Assembly: GCF_001273845.1 (NCBI RefSeq) | Contig: NZ_JHBW01000067.1 | Location: 1-64,000 of the forward strand | Direction of reading: 5' to 3' | DNA from: Leucobacter musarum subsp. musarum | GTDB lineage: Bacteria > Actinomycetota > Actinomycetes > Actinomycetales > Microbacteriaceae | DNA length: 64,000 nucleotides | Shown here: positions 17,446 to 26,271 of the stretch, one piece after another | How the letters are laid out: each line of letters opens with the position of its first letter | How positions within the stretch are numbered: position 1 is the stretch's first letter | Translations under genes and position numbers: made by a program | Notes under the pieces: generated by a model | Database searches by the model: none | The model's input: only the letters and a program-made list of their open reading frames with translations | What the model was told of the DNA's origin: nothing

Positions 17446-18990
17446 TTACTCCTTCGTTGCTGCGCCGGCAGACGGCGCAAAGTTGCAGGCGTACTCGGCG
17501 AGCAGGCGCGCACCGAAGCCGGTGGAGCCGACCGAGCGCCACAGGTCGTCGCTTTCGGCCTGCATGGTGCCGGCGATGTCGAGGTGACCCCACGGGGTAC
17601 CGTCGACGAACTCGTTCAGAAACAGAGCGGCGAGGATCACACCGGCGTACTGCCCGCCGATGTTCGAGAGGTCGGCGACGTTCGACTTCAGCTGCTCGCG
17701 GTAGCGGTGGTCGAGCGGGAAGCGCCAGATGTTCTCGTCGGTCGCGTCTGCCGCCGCCTGCAGCTGCGCTGCCACGTCGTCATCGTTGGCGAGCATCGCC
17801 GCGGTGCGCGTGCCGAGCGCCGCCATCGCGGCACCGGTGAGCGTGGCGATGTCGACGATCGCGTCGGGGCGACGATCGGCGATTGCGCGGTCTTCAGTGG
17901 CGAGCACGAGGCCGTCGGCCATGACCAGGCGCCCCTCGGCGTCGGTGTTCTTCACCTCGACGGTCTTGCCGCCGCGAATGGTGAGCACGTCGCCCAGCTT
18001 GGTGGCGCTGCCCGAGGGCATGTTGTCGGTGCACATGAGCCAGCCGGTCACAGCCGTCGTCGCGCCGAGATCGCGCAGCGCGGTCATCGACGAGAACACC
18101 GAGCCGGCGCCCATCATGTCGAACTTCATCGCTGCGTGCATCGCGTTCGAGGGCTTCAGGCTGATGCCGCCCGAGTCGTACATGATGCCCTTGCCGATAA
18201 GCGCGAGGTGCCCGTCGGCGTCGGCGGGGCGGTAGGAGACCTTGATCATGCGCGGCTCTTCGATGCTGCCCGCGTTGACGCCGAGCAGACCGCCGGCGCC
18301 GAGCTCGATGAGCTGGGCGCGGTCGAAGACCTCGACCTCGAGGCCGAAGTCGGGCGCGAGGCGCTCGATGACCTCGGCGAACTTCTCGGCGCTCAGGTGG
18401 CGCGGCGGGGTGTTTGCGAGATCGCGCGCGATGCTCGCGGAACGGGCCAGGATCAGGCCGCGCGCGACGCCCGAGCGGGCGGCCTCGGCGTCGGCTTCGG
18501 TCACTCCGATCGCGAGGGAGGCGAGTGCCACGGTGTGCGCGTCGCCCTTCAGGGCGTCGTAGCGGTACCGCGCGAGAATCGCACCCTCGGTGACGGCGAG
18601 CGCCGCATCGGCCGCGCCGAGCTGGGCCGCGCCTGCGAGCACCTCGGTAACATCGACGCCGAGGTCGGCGACCTCGCGAGCAGCGCGCGTGAACGCGGCG
18701 ACCGCGTCGCGCAGATGAGCTGCCGACTCGATGCCCGAGCCGGTGCCGACCAGCACGCGCAGCTGCTCGCCGGGCAGCACGAGGGTCTGGTTCTTCGCTC
18801 CGGTGAAGCCGGCTGCGGCGAGCGCGTCACGCGTGACGCCGCCGAGCGCCTCGGGCAGGTCGCCCTCGCTGGGGACGAAGCTCGCGACGGCAGCGGCGCC
18901 GTCGAATGCGGCGCCCGCGACGACGCGCACGTCAGCGCTCGCGGAAAGAGAAGGGACGGGATCGAAAGCAGGGTCAATCACAACGGTCAT
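17446..18990 (-). CDS. pepA: Leucyl aminopeptidase, M17 family
   Basis: This 514-residue protein is a di-zinc/manganese exopeptidase that releases N-terminal residues from peptides. The catalytic domain carries GKGIMYDSGGISLKPSNAMH (metal Lys and Asp), MKFDMMGAG (metal Asp), and NTDAEGRLVMADGL (metal Asp/Glu and catalytic Arg), with the expected spacing. The start is placed at ATG 18990; an in-frame ATG at 19020 would add ten residues and cannot be excluded. It lies four nt upstream of the M18 peptidase gene and is probably cotranscribed with it. Confidence 0.92.
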   Translation of the reverse strand: MTVVIDPAFDPVPSLSASADVRVVAGAAFDGAAAVASFVPSEGDLPEALGGVTRDALAAAGFTGAKNQTLVLPGEQLRVLVGTGSGIESAAHLRDAVAAFTRAAREVADLGVDVTEVLAGAAQLGAADAALAVTEGAILARYRYDALKGDAHTVALASLAIGVTEADAEAARSGVARGLILARSASIARDLANTPPRHLSAEKFAEVIERLAPDFGLEVEVFDRAQLIELGAGGLLGVNAGSIEEPRMIKVSYRPADADGHLALIGKGIMYDSGGISLKPSNAMHAAMKFDMMGAGSVFSSMTALRDLGATTAVTGWLMCTDNMPSGSATKLGDVLTIRGGKTVEVKNTDAEGRLVMADGLVLATEDRAIADRRPDAIVDIATLTGAAMAALGTRTAAMLANDDDVAAQLQAAADATDENIWRFPLDHRYREQLKSNVADLSNIGGQYAGVILAALFLNEFVDGTPWGHLDIAGTMQAESDDLWRSVGSTGFGARLLAEYACNFAPSAGAATKE

Positions 18991-19099
18991 GGCGATAAGC
19001 CTAGACCTCGCCGCCGACATTTCTGCGGGTCGCGCCGAGCGTTCACTCTCCGCTCAATCGCCTCGCACACAGACCCCCGCCCCGCGCGACGACACCCGA

Positions 19100-20554
19100 T
19101 CATTCCACTCCCAGCGCGGCGACCGGAGAGAGCCGAATTGCGCGCCTCGCCGGAGCCGTGGCGGCGATGATCGCAAGCGCGATCCCTAACGTCACCACCC
19201 CCGCCAGCACCGGCCAGGGAATCGTGGGCGGGGCGATGCCGGCCTGAGAACCGAGCAGCGACTGCGCCGCCACCCAACCATAGAGAATGCCGAGCCCCAG
19301 GCCGAAGCCGAGCGCGGCGAGTGTCATCTGTGCGCTCTCCGCCATGATCATGCGGCGCACCTGACCGCCGGTGAAGCCGAGCGCGCGCAGCAGGCCGAGT
19401 TCGCGGGTGCGCTGCAGCACGCTGAGCGAGAGCGTGTTCACGAGCCCGACGGCGGCAATCACGGCGGAGAATCCGACGAGTCCCGTGAAAATAGCAGTGG
19501 TGATCGCGAGGGTCTGATCGAGCGTGTCGGCGAGCGCCGGATCGTTCGCGAACGCCCGGAGTGTCATCGAGTGGTAGCTCTCGAGCGCCACCGCGAACAT
19601 CGTCACGAGCGCCACCCCGATCACGAGACCAATCGTCGAACGGGCACTGCGGTCGGGGGTGCGGACGGCGTTCGCTGCGGCGATCCGCCCCGTCGGGCTA
19701 CCGCCGAGCAGACGGCCCGTCGCCCGCAGCAGCATCGGCATGATGAGGTGCGCACCGACCACGATGCCCGTGAACGAGCCGAGCCCGCCGAGAAACGCGA
19801 CGAACAGCCCCAACGGTGTCACCATGCCGACGAGCAGACCGAGTGCGAGGCAGCCGATGCCGGTGGCGATGAGGATCAGCGCCCACACCGTGCGTCCCGT
19901 CCGCTCCCGCGCGACCGACGGCGCCGGCTCCACCGCGGCTCCCGTCGCCGCGATCGGCGAGACGCCGGCGACGCGGCGCGTGCCCACCCAGGCGGAGAGC
20001 CACGTCGTCAGTGTCACGATCACGACCGCGGCGAGCGCGAGCGGATCGAACAGGGGGTAGTCGCGGCCAAGCGGCAGCCACCCCCACTCCGGGCCGAAGC
20101 CGGTGAGCACCGCGACGAGTGCCTCGGCGACCACGAACCCGAGCAGCGATCCGAGCGCTCCCATCATGAGGCCCTCCCCGGCGACCCGCACGCGCACGTA
20201 GCGAGACGTCGCACCGAGTAGTCGCAGCAGCGCAATGCTTCGCACGCGCCCGGCGATGACCGTCGCGAATGTGTTCGCGGTGACGACCGCGCCGACGTAC
20301 AGCGCGATGAGTACGAAGATCGCACTGACCATCAGCAGCACGACGCGAAACGTGCCCGATTGCTCGATGAGTTCGGGATCGAGCGCGGCCGTCAGCACCC
20401 CGGTGCCCAGAATCAGGGTGACCGCGAACAGGGTCGCGAGCGCCGCGACGATAATGGTCGCCGCGTGCTCGCGTATCCGGCCGCCGGTGTGGGCGCGCGT
20501 GCGGCGGCTGGCCCGGCTCGATGCCGCGCTTAGGCCCCGGCCCCGGCGCATCAT
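19100..20554 (-). CDS. ABC transporter permease, FtsX/MacB type
   Basis: This 484-residue membrane protein has two FtsX-type units. The first spans residues 35-180 with membrane segments around 35-55 and 85-115; a linker leads to further segments near 200-290, and a C-terminal FtsX domain (about 355-480) includes LGLLRALGFTGGQVRRMIM and a final RLSPVAALG. Its ATG overlaps the stop of the ATPase gene by four bases (ATGA), so the two form one exporter. It lacks the large extracellular MacB periplasmic domain. The cargo is unknown; lipoprotein, peptide or drug export are known roles in the family. Confidence 0.85.
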   Translation of the reverse strand: MMRRGRGLSAASSRASRRTRAHTGGRIREHAATIIVAALATLFAVTLILGTGVLTAALDPELIEQSGTFRVVLLMVSAIFVLIALYVGAVVTANTFATVIAGRVRSIALLRLLGATSRYVRVRVAGEGLMMGALGSLLGFVVAEALVAVLTGFGPEWGWLPLGRDYPLFDPLALAAVVIVTLTTWLSAWVGTRRVAGVSPIAATGAAVEPAPSVARERTGRTVWALILIATGIGCLALGLLVGMVTPLGLFVAFLGGLGSFTGIVVGAHLIMPMLLRATGRLLGGSPTGRIAAANAVRTPDRSARSTIGLVIGVALVTMFAVALESYHSMTLRAFANDPALADTLDQTLAITTAIFTGLVGFSAVIAAVGLVNTLSLSVLQRTRELGLLRALGFTGGQVRRMIMAESAQMTLAALGFGLGLGILYGWVAAQSLLGSQAGIAPPTIPWPVLAGVVTLGIALAIIAATAPARRAIRLSPVAALGVE

Positions 20555-21333
20555 GAGGCGGCTCCCGGCGCATCCTGCGTCGCTTCGAGCCCGAGCATCG
20601 TCTCGGAGATCTGCGCCGCGGTCATTGCGCCGCGGTCGGCGACGATGCGCCCATCGGCGAGAAAGAGGATGCGGTCGGCGTGGCTCGCAGCGATCGGATC
20701 GTGCGTCACCATCGCGATGCTCTGCCCGGAGTGATCGACCGCCGACCGCAGCAGGCGCAGCACGTCGCGCCCCGTGCGCGAGTCGAGGGCGCCCGTGGGT
20801 TCGTCGGCGAAGATGACGTCGGGGCGGGTCGCGAGGGCGCGGGCGATCGCGACCCGCTGCTGCTGACCGCCCGAAAGCTCGTGGGGGCGGTGATGGGCGC
20901 GATCAGCGAGCCCGAGACCGTGCAGCAGTGCATCGATGCGTTCGATTTCGGCGCGATCCGGTGCGACCCCGTCGAGCTGAAACGGCAGCAGGATGTTGCC
21001 GCGCACGTCGAGGGTGGGCACGAGGTTGAACGATTGAAAGACGAAGCCGATCCGGCGCCGCCTCAGCTGCGTGAGCGCGGCATCGTTCAGGCCGGTGATC
21101 TCGTCGTCGCCGAGCCAGACGCGCCCCGTCGAGGCGGTGTCGAGACCCGCCATGACGTGCATCAGCGTCGACTTGCCTGACCCCGACGGCCCCATGATCG
21201 CGGTGAACTGGCCGCGCTTGATGCCGATGGAGACGTCGTCGAGCGCGCGCACCCGCTGCTCGCCGTCGCCGTAGTGCTTGCCGAGGTTCGCGACGAGCGC
21301 GACCATTCCCATGTCACTCGGTTGAATCTGCAT
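20551..21333 (-). CDS. ABC transporter ATPase, MacB/LolD type
   Basis: This 260-residue nucleotide-binding protein shows Walker [10 protein letters not shown] (residues 48-56), Q-loop [13 protein letters not shown], signature LSGGQQQR, Walker B VIFADEP, D-loop SALDSRTG-type ALDSRTG, and H-loop MVTHDP. The ELSGGQQQR and [13 protein letters not shown] features place it in the MacB/LolD subfamily. The start could also be a few codons downstream (Met8 or Met10). It is coupled to the FtsX-type permease by a 4-nt overlap. Confidence 0.9.
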   Translation of the reverse strand: MQIQPSDMGMVALVANLGKHYGDGEQRVRALDDVSIGIKRGQFTAIMGPSGSGKSTLMHVMAGLDTASTGRVWLGDDEITGLNDAALTQLRRRRIGFVFQSFNLVPTLDVRGNILLPFQLDGVAPDRAEIERIDALLHGLGLADRAHHRPHELSGGQQQRVAIARALATRPDVIFADEPTGALDSRTGRDVLRLLRSAVDHSGQSIAMVTHDPIAASHADRILFLADGRIVADRGAMTAAQISETMLGLEATQDAPGAAS

Positions 21334-21541
21334 GCTTCGAAACTATGAGCGGGCGCGCCGTTGCGGATCGTGCCCCGGTACCGACGCGGGTGGCCCCCTG
21401 GTGCCGCTTTCGGGTCGGGGAGCCGGAGTGGCAGGCTGCTGTGGGTGGCGGTGTGCCTGCGTCGGGGCGGATCGCTGGGCGCCCGGAGATCCCGAACTAT
21501 ATGCGCGGGAATATACTTCGTCGCCCGCCGTTATACCGGGC

Positions 21542-22591
21542 ATGAAAGCATTCGGATTCCTGTCATTCGGGCACTACGGCCCCGTTCCCGGCTCACGTGT
21601 GCGCACCGCCGGCGACATGCTGCGCCAGACGGTCGAGCTCGCCGAAGGAGCAGATGAGATCGGCGTGAACGGCGCGTACGTGCGCGTGCACCACTTCGCG
21701 CGCCAGGCCGCGTCGCCCATTCCCCTCCTCACCGCCATGGCGGCCCGCACGAAGCGCATCGAAGTCGGCACCGGCGTCATCGACATGCGCTACGAGAACC
21801 CCCTCTATCTCGCGGAAGAGCTCGCGGCCCTCGACTTGCTCGCCGACCAGCGCATTGCGATCGGGATCAGCCGGGGATCCCCCGAGCCCGCCCTGCGCGG
21901 CTACGAGGCCTTCGGCTACGGCGGTTCCGACGACCCCCGGGGCGCCGACCTCGCCCGAGACAAGTTCGACCTCTTCCTGCGTGCGATCGACGGCGAACCC
22001 CTCGTCGAGAGCGACCCGCAGATGGCCCCTCCCGGCAAGCTCGCGATCGAACCGCGGTCGCCGGGCCTCCGCGACCGCATCTGGTGGGGTGCCGGATCGC
22101 GCGAATCCGCCGAGCAGGTCGGCCGGCAAGGCGTGAACCTCATGAGCTCCACCCTGCTCACCGAGGCGACTGGGCAGCCGTTCCACGTGCTGCAGCGCGA
22201 ACAGATCGACCGCTACCGCGAGGCCTACCGTGAGGCCGGACACTCGGGCACGCCCCGTGTCTCGGTCAGCCGCAGCGTGTTCCCGATCGTCACCGCAGAA
22301 GACGAGGCCTACTTCGGGCTGCGCTCGCGCGAAAACATGGACCAGGTCGGCGTCATCGACGGATTCCGCTCAACCTTCGGCAAGACCTACGCCGACGAGC
22401 CCGACCGGCTCATCGCACAGTTGCAGGCCGACGAGGCGGTCATGGCGGCCGACACCTTAATGCTCACGATCCCGAACCAGCTCGGCCCCGAGTACAACCT
22501 GCACGTGCTGCAGGCGTTCGCGGAGCACGTGGCGCCGGCGCTCGGTTGGAAGCCGAACACCGAGGGCCCGGTGCAGGGAGACGCGGCGTAA
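21542..22591 (+). CDS. LLM-class flavin-dependent oxidoreductase
   Basis: This 349-residue TIM-barrel oxidoreductase is related to bacterial luciferase and uses FMN or F420. Typical parts are FGFLSFGHYG at the first strand, GVNGAYVRVHHF (substrate/flavin His region), MAARTKRIEVGTGVIDMRYENPLYLAEELAALD and RIAIGISRGSPEPALRGYEAFG, with a C-terminal PNQLGPEYNLHVLQAFAEHV. ATG 21542 starts right where family similarity begins; upstream frame extension lies in the promoter region (AT-rich 21495-21535). Natural substrate unknown. It ends before a strong intergenic palindrome. Confidence 0.87.
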   Translation: MKAFGFLSFGHYGPVPGSRVRTAGDMLRQTVELAEGADEIGVNGAYVRVHHFARQAASPIPLLTAMAARTKRIEVGTGVIDMRYENPLYLAEELAALDLLADQRIAIGISRGSPEPALRGYEAFGYGGSDDPRGADLARDKFDLFLRAIDGEPLVESDPQMAPPGKLAIEPRSPGLRDRIWWGAGSRESAEQVGRQGVNLMSSTLLTEATGQPFHVLQREQIDRYREAYREAGHSGTPRVSVSRSVFPIVTAEDEAYFGLRSRENMDQVGVIDGFRSTFGKTYADEPDRLIAQLQADEAVMAADTLMLTIPNQLGPEYNLHVLQAFAEHVAPALGWKPNTEGPVQGDAA

Positions 22592-22672
22592 GCGCTACCG
22601 CCCAACGCGCACTGCCAGCACGGAGCGCAACGCGTATCCGTGCAATCGATCAACCCCGGTCGCGTTCTTCGC

Positions 22673-22737
22673 GCACCGATTCAACGAAACGCATACAGCT
22701 CCGGCGCGCAAGTGTATGCGTTTCGTTGAATCGGTGC
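22673..22737. repeat. Perfect 25-bp inverted repeat with 15-nt loop
   Basis: Arms at 22673-22697 and 22713-22737 are exact reverse complements. It lies between the convergent LLM oxidoreductase and mycothiol-dependent isomerase genes and can serve as a bidirectional terminator, although no T-run follows on either strand. The arms (core ACGAAACGCATACA) are AT-richer than the flanking DNA. Confidence 0.8.
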
Positions 22738-22764
22738 CGGAAGATCGTGCTGCGGGAACTGCAG

Positions 22765-23397
22765 CTACCTCCCGAAACGCGCCGCGAGCTCCGAGAGCCC
22801 CGGCCCCGAGAGCTGCGGGAGGAACGCGGGGCGCCCCGCCATCACCATGACGAGTGCCAGCAAGGGGCCCGTCACCTCCGGCCCGTCTCCCGAGACGAAG
22901 TCGGCGTCGCTCGCGACGAGGCGCAGTCCGCGCACCATCTTCTTGCTGTTGACCGCGAAGTCGCGCGTGGAGAAGAAGCGTGCAACCTCGAGCACGCCGG
23001 CCTGGTGCGGTTCGAGGGCGATGCCCAGCGGAAATGCGATGTCTTGGCCGTGCACCACGACCTCGCCGAGGAACGCGGCATAGTCGCGGGTCGGAGCAAC
23101 CTGGCTCGGCACGGCATCCCGGAAGCGGGCGAGCGTGCCGGGCGCATCCGTTCCGCGATAGCGCTCGATCAGTCGATCGTTGTGCTTGGCCGGGTCGAAC
23201 CCGGCGCGGACGATACTCACGATCCACGCCACCGTGCCGGTATTCGCCGCGGCGGTGAGGTGCGCGACGACCTCCTCGATGGTCCACCCGTCACAGAGCG
23301 AGGTCGAATCCCACTGCGCCTCGGTGAGGCCGGAGACCGCGGCAGCCAGGTCGGCCCGTTCGCGCCGAATGAGGTCCCAGTAGTCCGCTGCGTGCAT
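22765..23397 (-). CDS. Maleylpyruvate isomerase-family mycothiol-dependent enzyme
   Basis: This 210-residue DinB-like four-helix-bundle protein belongs to the actinobacterial MDMPI/TIGR03083 group, which use a metal and often mycothiol. The metal triad is visible: His46 in WTIEEVVAHL, and Glu112 and His116 in GEVVVHGQDI. The LCDGWT motif near residue 34 is typical. The exact reaction is unknown; family members include isomerases and S-transferases. Mycothiol use agrees with the mshD gene at 51.5 kb. Divergently transcribed from a GNAT gene 62 nt away. Confidence 0.82.
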   Translation of the reverse strand: MHAADYWDLIRRERADLAAAVSGLTEAQWDSTSLCDGWTIEEVVAHLTAAANTGTVAWIVSIVRAGFDPAKHNDRLIERYRGTDAPGTLARFRDAVPSQVAPTRDYAAFLGEVVVHGQDIAFPLGIALEPHQAGVLEVARFFSTRDFAVNSKKMVRGLRLVASDADFVSGDGPEVTGPLLALVMVMAGRPAFLPQLSGPGLSELAARFGR

Positions 23398-23459
23398 GCC
23401 GTACCCTCTCCTCGATCGACGCTGCTCGACCCGAGTGCGCCGGTCGATATTCTGGCACG

Positions 23460-23909
23460 GTGATCCGACATCTCGAGCGACACGACCTGGCGACTCCGGC
23501 GTTCCGGGCGCTGCTGTGGCTCGCCTGCGAGGCCGATGCAGACGAACTCGATCGCATCATTCGCGCGGAGCTGCCTGAGCTGCAGGTGCTCGGCTGGTAC
23601 GCAGGCGGTGAGCTCACCGGTTTCGCGGCGTACCACGATGCACCCGAGCGAGCGACACTCGAGTACATCGCGGTCGCGGAGTCAGCACAGGGCAGAGGAG
23701 TCGGCCGCTCGCTCATCGCACACGTCGCCGAGTCTGTCTCAAGTGCATCGATCGTCGCGGAGACCGACGATGACGCGGTCGCGTTCTATCGCCGTCTCGG
23801 GTTCGACGTGCAGCCGTTGCTCGAGATCGATCCGCGATGGCCGCAGCGCCGCCGCTACCGATGCACGCGGTCGACGAACCTCAGCCGCGCGCGGGGTAAA
23901 CAAGCCTGA
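23460..23909 (+). CDS. GNAT-family N-acetyltransferase
   Basis: This 149-residue protein starts at GTG 23460. The acetyl-CoA site is readable as LEYIAVAESAQGRGVGRSLIAHVAE (motif A, Q/R-x-x-G-x-G) followed by DDDAVAFYRRLGFDV (motif B). The N-terminus is short, without extra domains. The target amine is unknown. Its 3' end overlaps the convergent ASCH gene by 29 bases. Confidence 0.8.
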   Translation: MIRHLERHDLATPAFRALLWLACEADADELDRIIRAELPELQVLGWYAGGELTGFAAYHDAPERATLEYIAVAESAQGRGVGRSLIAHVAESVSSASIVAETDDDAVAFYRRLGFDVQPLLEIDPRWPQRRRYRCTRSTNLSRARGKQA

Positions 23910-24384
23910 ATCGCTCACAGATCACGGGCATATCGGCAGCGAACCCCCGCGGATTCTCGGAGTAGGCGCGCCAATAGCGCTCGTGCGCGGCCCGCCAGTA
24001 CTCCAGCGAACGATCGCCTTCGCCCTCCGAATGCGCATGCTCGGCCGTGACCTCATCAAATGGCACGATCTCGATCCCGGTCGTCACGAGCACCGCACGC
24101 GCAATGCCAGCCCCGTCGAGAATGACACTGTAGTCACCGACAGCGGGCATCGGATCGCCCGTGGCCTCATAGTCCCAGAGCGACGAGGCGGTGCCGGTCT
24201 TCACTCCAGCCAGCACGAGATCGAGCAACTCGTCAGCGTGCTCGGGCGTCGCTCCGAACGCCCAAACCTCGGGGAGCCGTTCGGGCAGCCCGGGCGACTC
24301 GGCACGACGCGCGAGCCAAAATGCGATGATGGCCGTGTCGGCGGCTCCCGAGGTCACGGAGTCGGGCAATGAGTCAACGGCCAT
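23881..24384 (-). CDS. ASCH-domain protein
   Basis: This 167-residue protein has the ASCH beta-barrel of RNA-binding/PUA-like type. Diagnostic pieces are AFGATPEHADELLDLVLAGVKTGTASSLWDYEATGDPMPAVGDYSVILDGAG and the C-terminal W-rich YWRAAHERYWRAY. Related bacterial proteins include amidohydrolases of modified nucleosides and RNA-binding factors, so the function stays open. It follows 21 nt after nothing larger than a short gap from the SRPBCC gene on the same strand, with which it may be cotranscribed. Confidence 0.82.
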   Translation of the reverse strand: MAVDSLPDSVTSGAADTAIIAFWLARRAESPGLPERLPEVWAFGATPEHADELLDLVLAGVKTGTASSLWDYEATGDPMPAVGDYSVILDGAGIARAVLVTTGIEIVPFDEVTAEHAHSEGEGDRSLEYWRAAHERYWRAYSENPRGFAADMPVICERFRLVYPARG

Positions 24385-24405
24385 GTCGTGTGCTCTCCGC
24401 GCCCC

Positions 24406-24894
24406 TCACATCGCCAGGTAGGCTTCGCGCAGCGAAGGGTAGTACTGATCCCACCCCGGCCGCTCAGTGCCCTCGGTCGCCGCGACGAGCAGGTCGAGGT
24501 AGTACTCCCACCCCGGCCCGATCTCACCGACTTCGTCGTCGGCGTCGAGGTGGTGCACGAACGTCAACAGTGAATCTTCGTCACCGTCGGCTTCAAGGTG
24601 CAGCTCGAGGCGCCACCCGCCGACCTCGGCATCTGCCTGCAATGCGAGGAAACGGGGTTCGTCGCACGCCAGAATCTTCATGCTGATCGCTGGCTCGTGC
24701 TCTTCGAAGCGCATGCGCACGCGCACGGCTCCCCCGGGCCGGCCATCGCCCTCCCACGGCCCAAACCATTGCTCAGTGAGCTCGGAGTCGGTGAGAAACT
24801 GCCACGCCTCGTGGTCGGAGAGCGCGAGGGAGCGCACCAAGATGAGGTCGCGGCCTCCGACCGTGGGCACGACGCGTCCGCTGGTTTCGGTCAT
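24406..24894 (-). CDS. SRPBCC (AHSA1-like) domain protein
   Basis: This 162-residue single-domain protein has a START/Bet v1-like helix-grip fold. An early strand RDLILVRSLALSDHEAWQFLTDSELTEQWFGPWEGDGRPGG, the RMRFEEHEPAISMKILACDEPRFLALQ region and the long C-terminal helix with GWEYYLDLLVAA identify it. Such proteins bind hydrophobic ligands or Hsp90-like partners; no specific ligand can be read. ATG 24894 has CAGGAGAC upstream. It lies directly upstream of the ASCH gene on the same strand. Confidence 0.83.
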   Translation of the reverse strand: MTETSGRVVPTVGGRDLILVRSLALSDHEAWQFLTDSELTEQWFGPWEGDGRPGGAVRVRMRFEEHEPAISMKILACDEPRFLALQADAEVGGWRLELHLEADGDEDSLLTFVHHLDADDEVGEIGPGWEYYLDLLVAATEGTERPGWDQYYPSLREAYLAM

Positions 24895-25093
24895 GGCAGT
24901 CTCCTGTTGCTGATTCGCGGCCGGTGCCGCACCTCTCCAGCGTAGGGGGCGCCACCGACACCGTCGAAAAGTTCGTGGCCTCGAACTCCGAGCGACGGGG
25001 CGCACGAGGTCTCGACCCGGCTTCTCCCTCGCGACGAGAACTTGCTACGGTAGCGGGTCGGGCATCGACTCAGGGGCCGAAGGGAACGCAATC

Positions 25094-25813
25094 ATGAGCG
25101 ACATCAACCTCGCCAATCCGCACGAGTACGATCATCGCCACGCCGATGTCACGTCAGGCTGGCTGCGCGCCAGCGTCTTCGGGGCGATGGATGGCCTCGT
25201 CTCAAACCTCGGGCTCATCGCCGGCATCGCGGCCGCGGGCGCCGCACCGCACATCGTCGCGATCACCGGTATCTCCGGGCTCATCGCCGGAGCCATCTCG
25301 ATGGCGCTCGGCGAATTCACCTCCGTGCGCACCGCGAACGAGCAGCTCGACCACGAGGTGCGCACCGAGCGCGAGGCGCACCTGCGCAACCCCGAGGGCG
25401 AGAAAGCCGAGCTCACCGCGCTGCTCGAGAACCTGGGAGTCGAACCCGGCATCGCGGTCACCGCCGCCGAGCAGGTCCACGCGAATGCTGATCAGGCCGT
25501 GCGCGTGCACCTCCTCTCCGAGCTCGGGGTGAGCCCCGAAGAGAAGCCGTCGCCCTGGGTCGCGGCGTTCTCGTCACTCGCGGCGTTCGGCATCGGTGCG
25601 CTGATTCCGATTCTGCCCTTCATCTTCGGCTTCGGCACACTCGGCTTCGGCCTGGCGTTCGGCGGCGTCGGCCTACTCATCGCGGGAGGCCTCGCCGCCC
25701 GATTCACGAAGCGGAACTGGATCATGGGCGCCGTGCGTCAGCTGGTGTTCGGCGGCATCGCGGTCGCCGTCACCTACACGATCGGTTCGTTGCTCGGGGT
25801 CTCAACCTCGTAG
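25094..25813 (+). CDS. VIT1/CCC1-family iron/manganese transporter
   Basis: This 239-residue protein has about five membrane segments (near residues 35-55, 57-78, 155-175, 180-200, 212-235). The first helix pair carries the family signature FGAMDGLVSNLGLIAGIAAAG and ISGLIAGAISMALGEFTSVRTANEQ. The loop between helices 2 and 3 is charged and Glu-rich (EVRTEREAHLRNPEGEKAEL), the cytosolic metal-binding domain typical of VIT proteins. It likely exports or sequesters Fe(II)/Mn(II). ATG 25094 follows GAAGGGAAC. Confidence 0.9.
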   Translation: MSDINLANPHEYDHRHADVTSGWLRASVFGAMDGLVSNLGLIAGIAAAGAAPHIVAITGISGLIAGAISMALGEFTSVRTANEQLDHEVRTEREAHLRNPEGEKAELTALLENLGVEPGIAVTAAEQVHANADQAVRVHLLSELGVSPEEKPSPWVAAFSSLAAFGIGALIPILPFIFGFGTLGFGLAFGGVGLLIAGGLAARFTKRNWIMGAVRQLVFGGIAVAVTYTIGSLLGVSTS

Positions 25814-25872
25814 TCTGCGCGTGGGGCGGTCTGACGAGTCCGAGTGTCGGCGGCACCGCGTAGTCTGGTCGC

Positions 25873-26271
25873 ATGCCGTCCGCTGAATTCGTCGAAGCCG
25901 TGCTCGACGTCGTGACGCGCATCCCCGCGGGTCGCGTCATGACGTACGGCGACGTCGGCATCGCGATCGGGTCTTCGGCTCCGCGCGCCGTGGGCCGGGT
26001 GATGGCTCTCTATGGTCACGCCGTGCCCTGGTGGCGTGTGATTCCGGCGAGCGGCAATCCTCCGCAGGGGCATGCAGAACTCGCCCTGCCCCATTACGCC
26101 GAAGAGGGTACTCCCATTCGGCTCACCGGAGCGGCCCGGGCCGGCACCGCGGCCGCGGTGTCACAGGCTGAGCTCACGGCGCGCGCCGCACGCACGGGCG
26201 AGTATCGCATCGCCCTCTCGGCAGCCCGCCTGCCCTACACGCACGAGATTTTTGGAGAGGTGGCGCTGTGA
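25873..26271 (+). CDS. Alkyltransferase-like (ATL) protein, MGMT fold without the catalytic Cys
   Basis: This 132-residue protein has the DNA-binding winged-helix domain of O6-alkylguanine-DNA alkyltransferases: VLDVVTRIPAGRVMTYGDVGIAIGSS, ARAVGRVMA-like RAVGRVMALYGH and the active-site region VPWWRVIPASG. The catalytic Cys of PCHRV is replaced by Trp53, the mark of ATL proteins, which bind alkylated guanine and hand it to nucleotide excision repair rather than repairing it. The stop overlaps the start of the next gene by four bases. Confidence 0.87.
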   Translation: MPSAEFVEAVLDVVTRIPAGRVMTYGDVGIAIGSSAPRAVGRVMALYGHAVPWWRVIPASGNPPQGHAELALPHYAEEGTPIRLTGAARAGTAAAVSQAELTARAARTGEYRIALSAARLPYTHEIFGEVAL

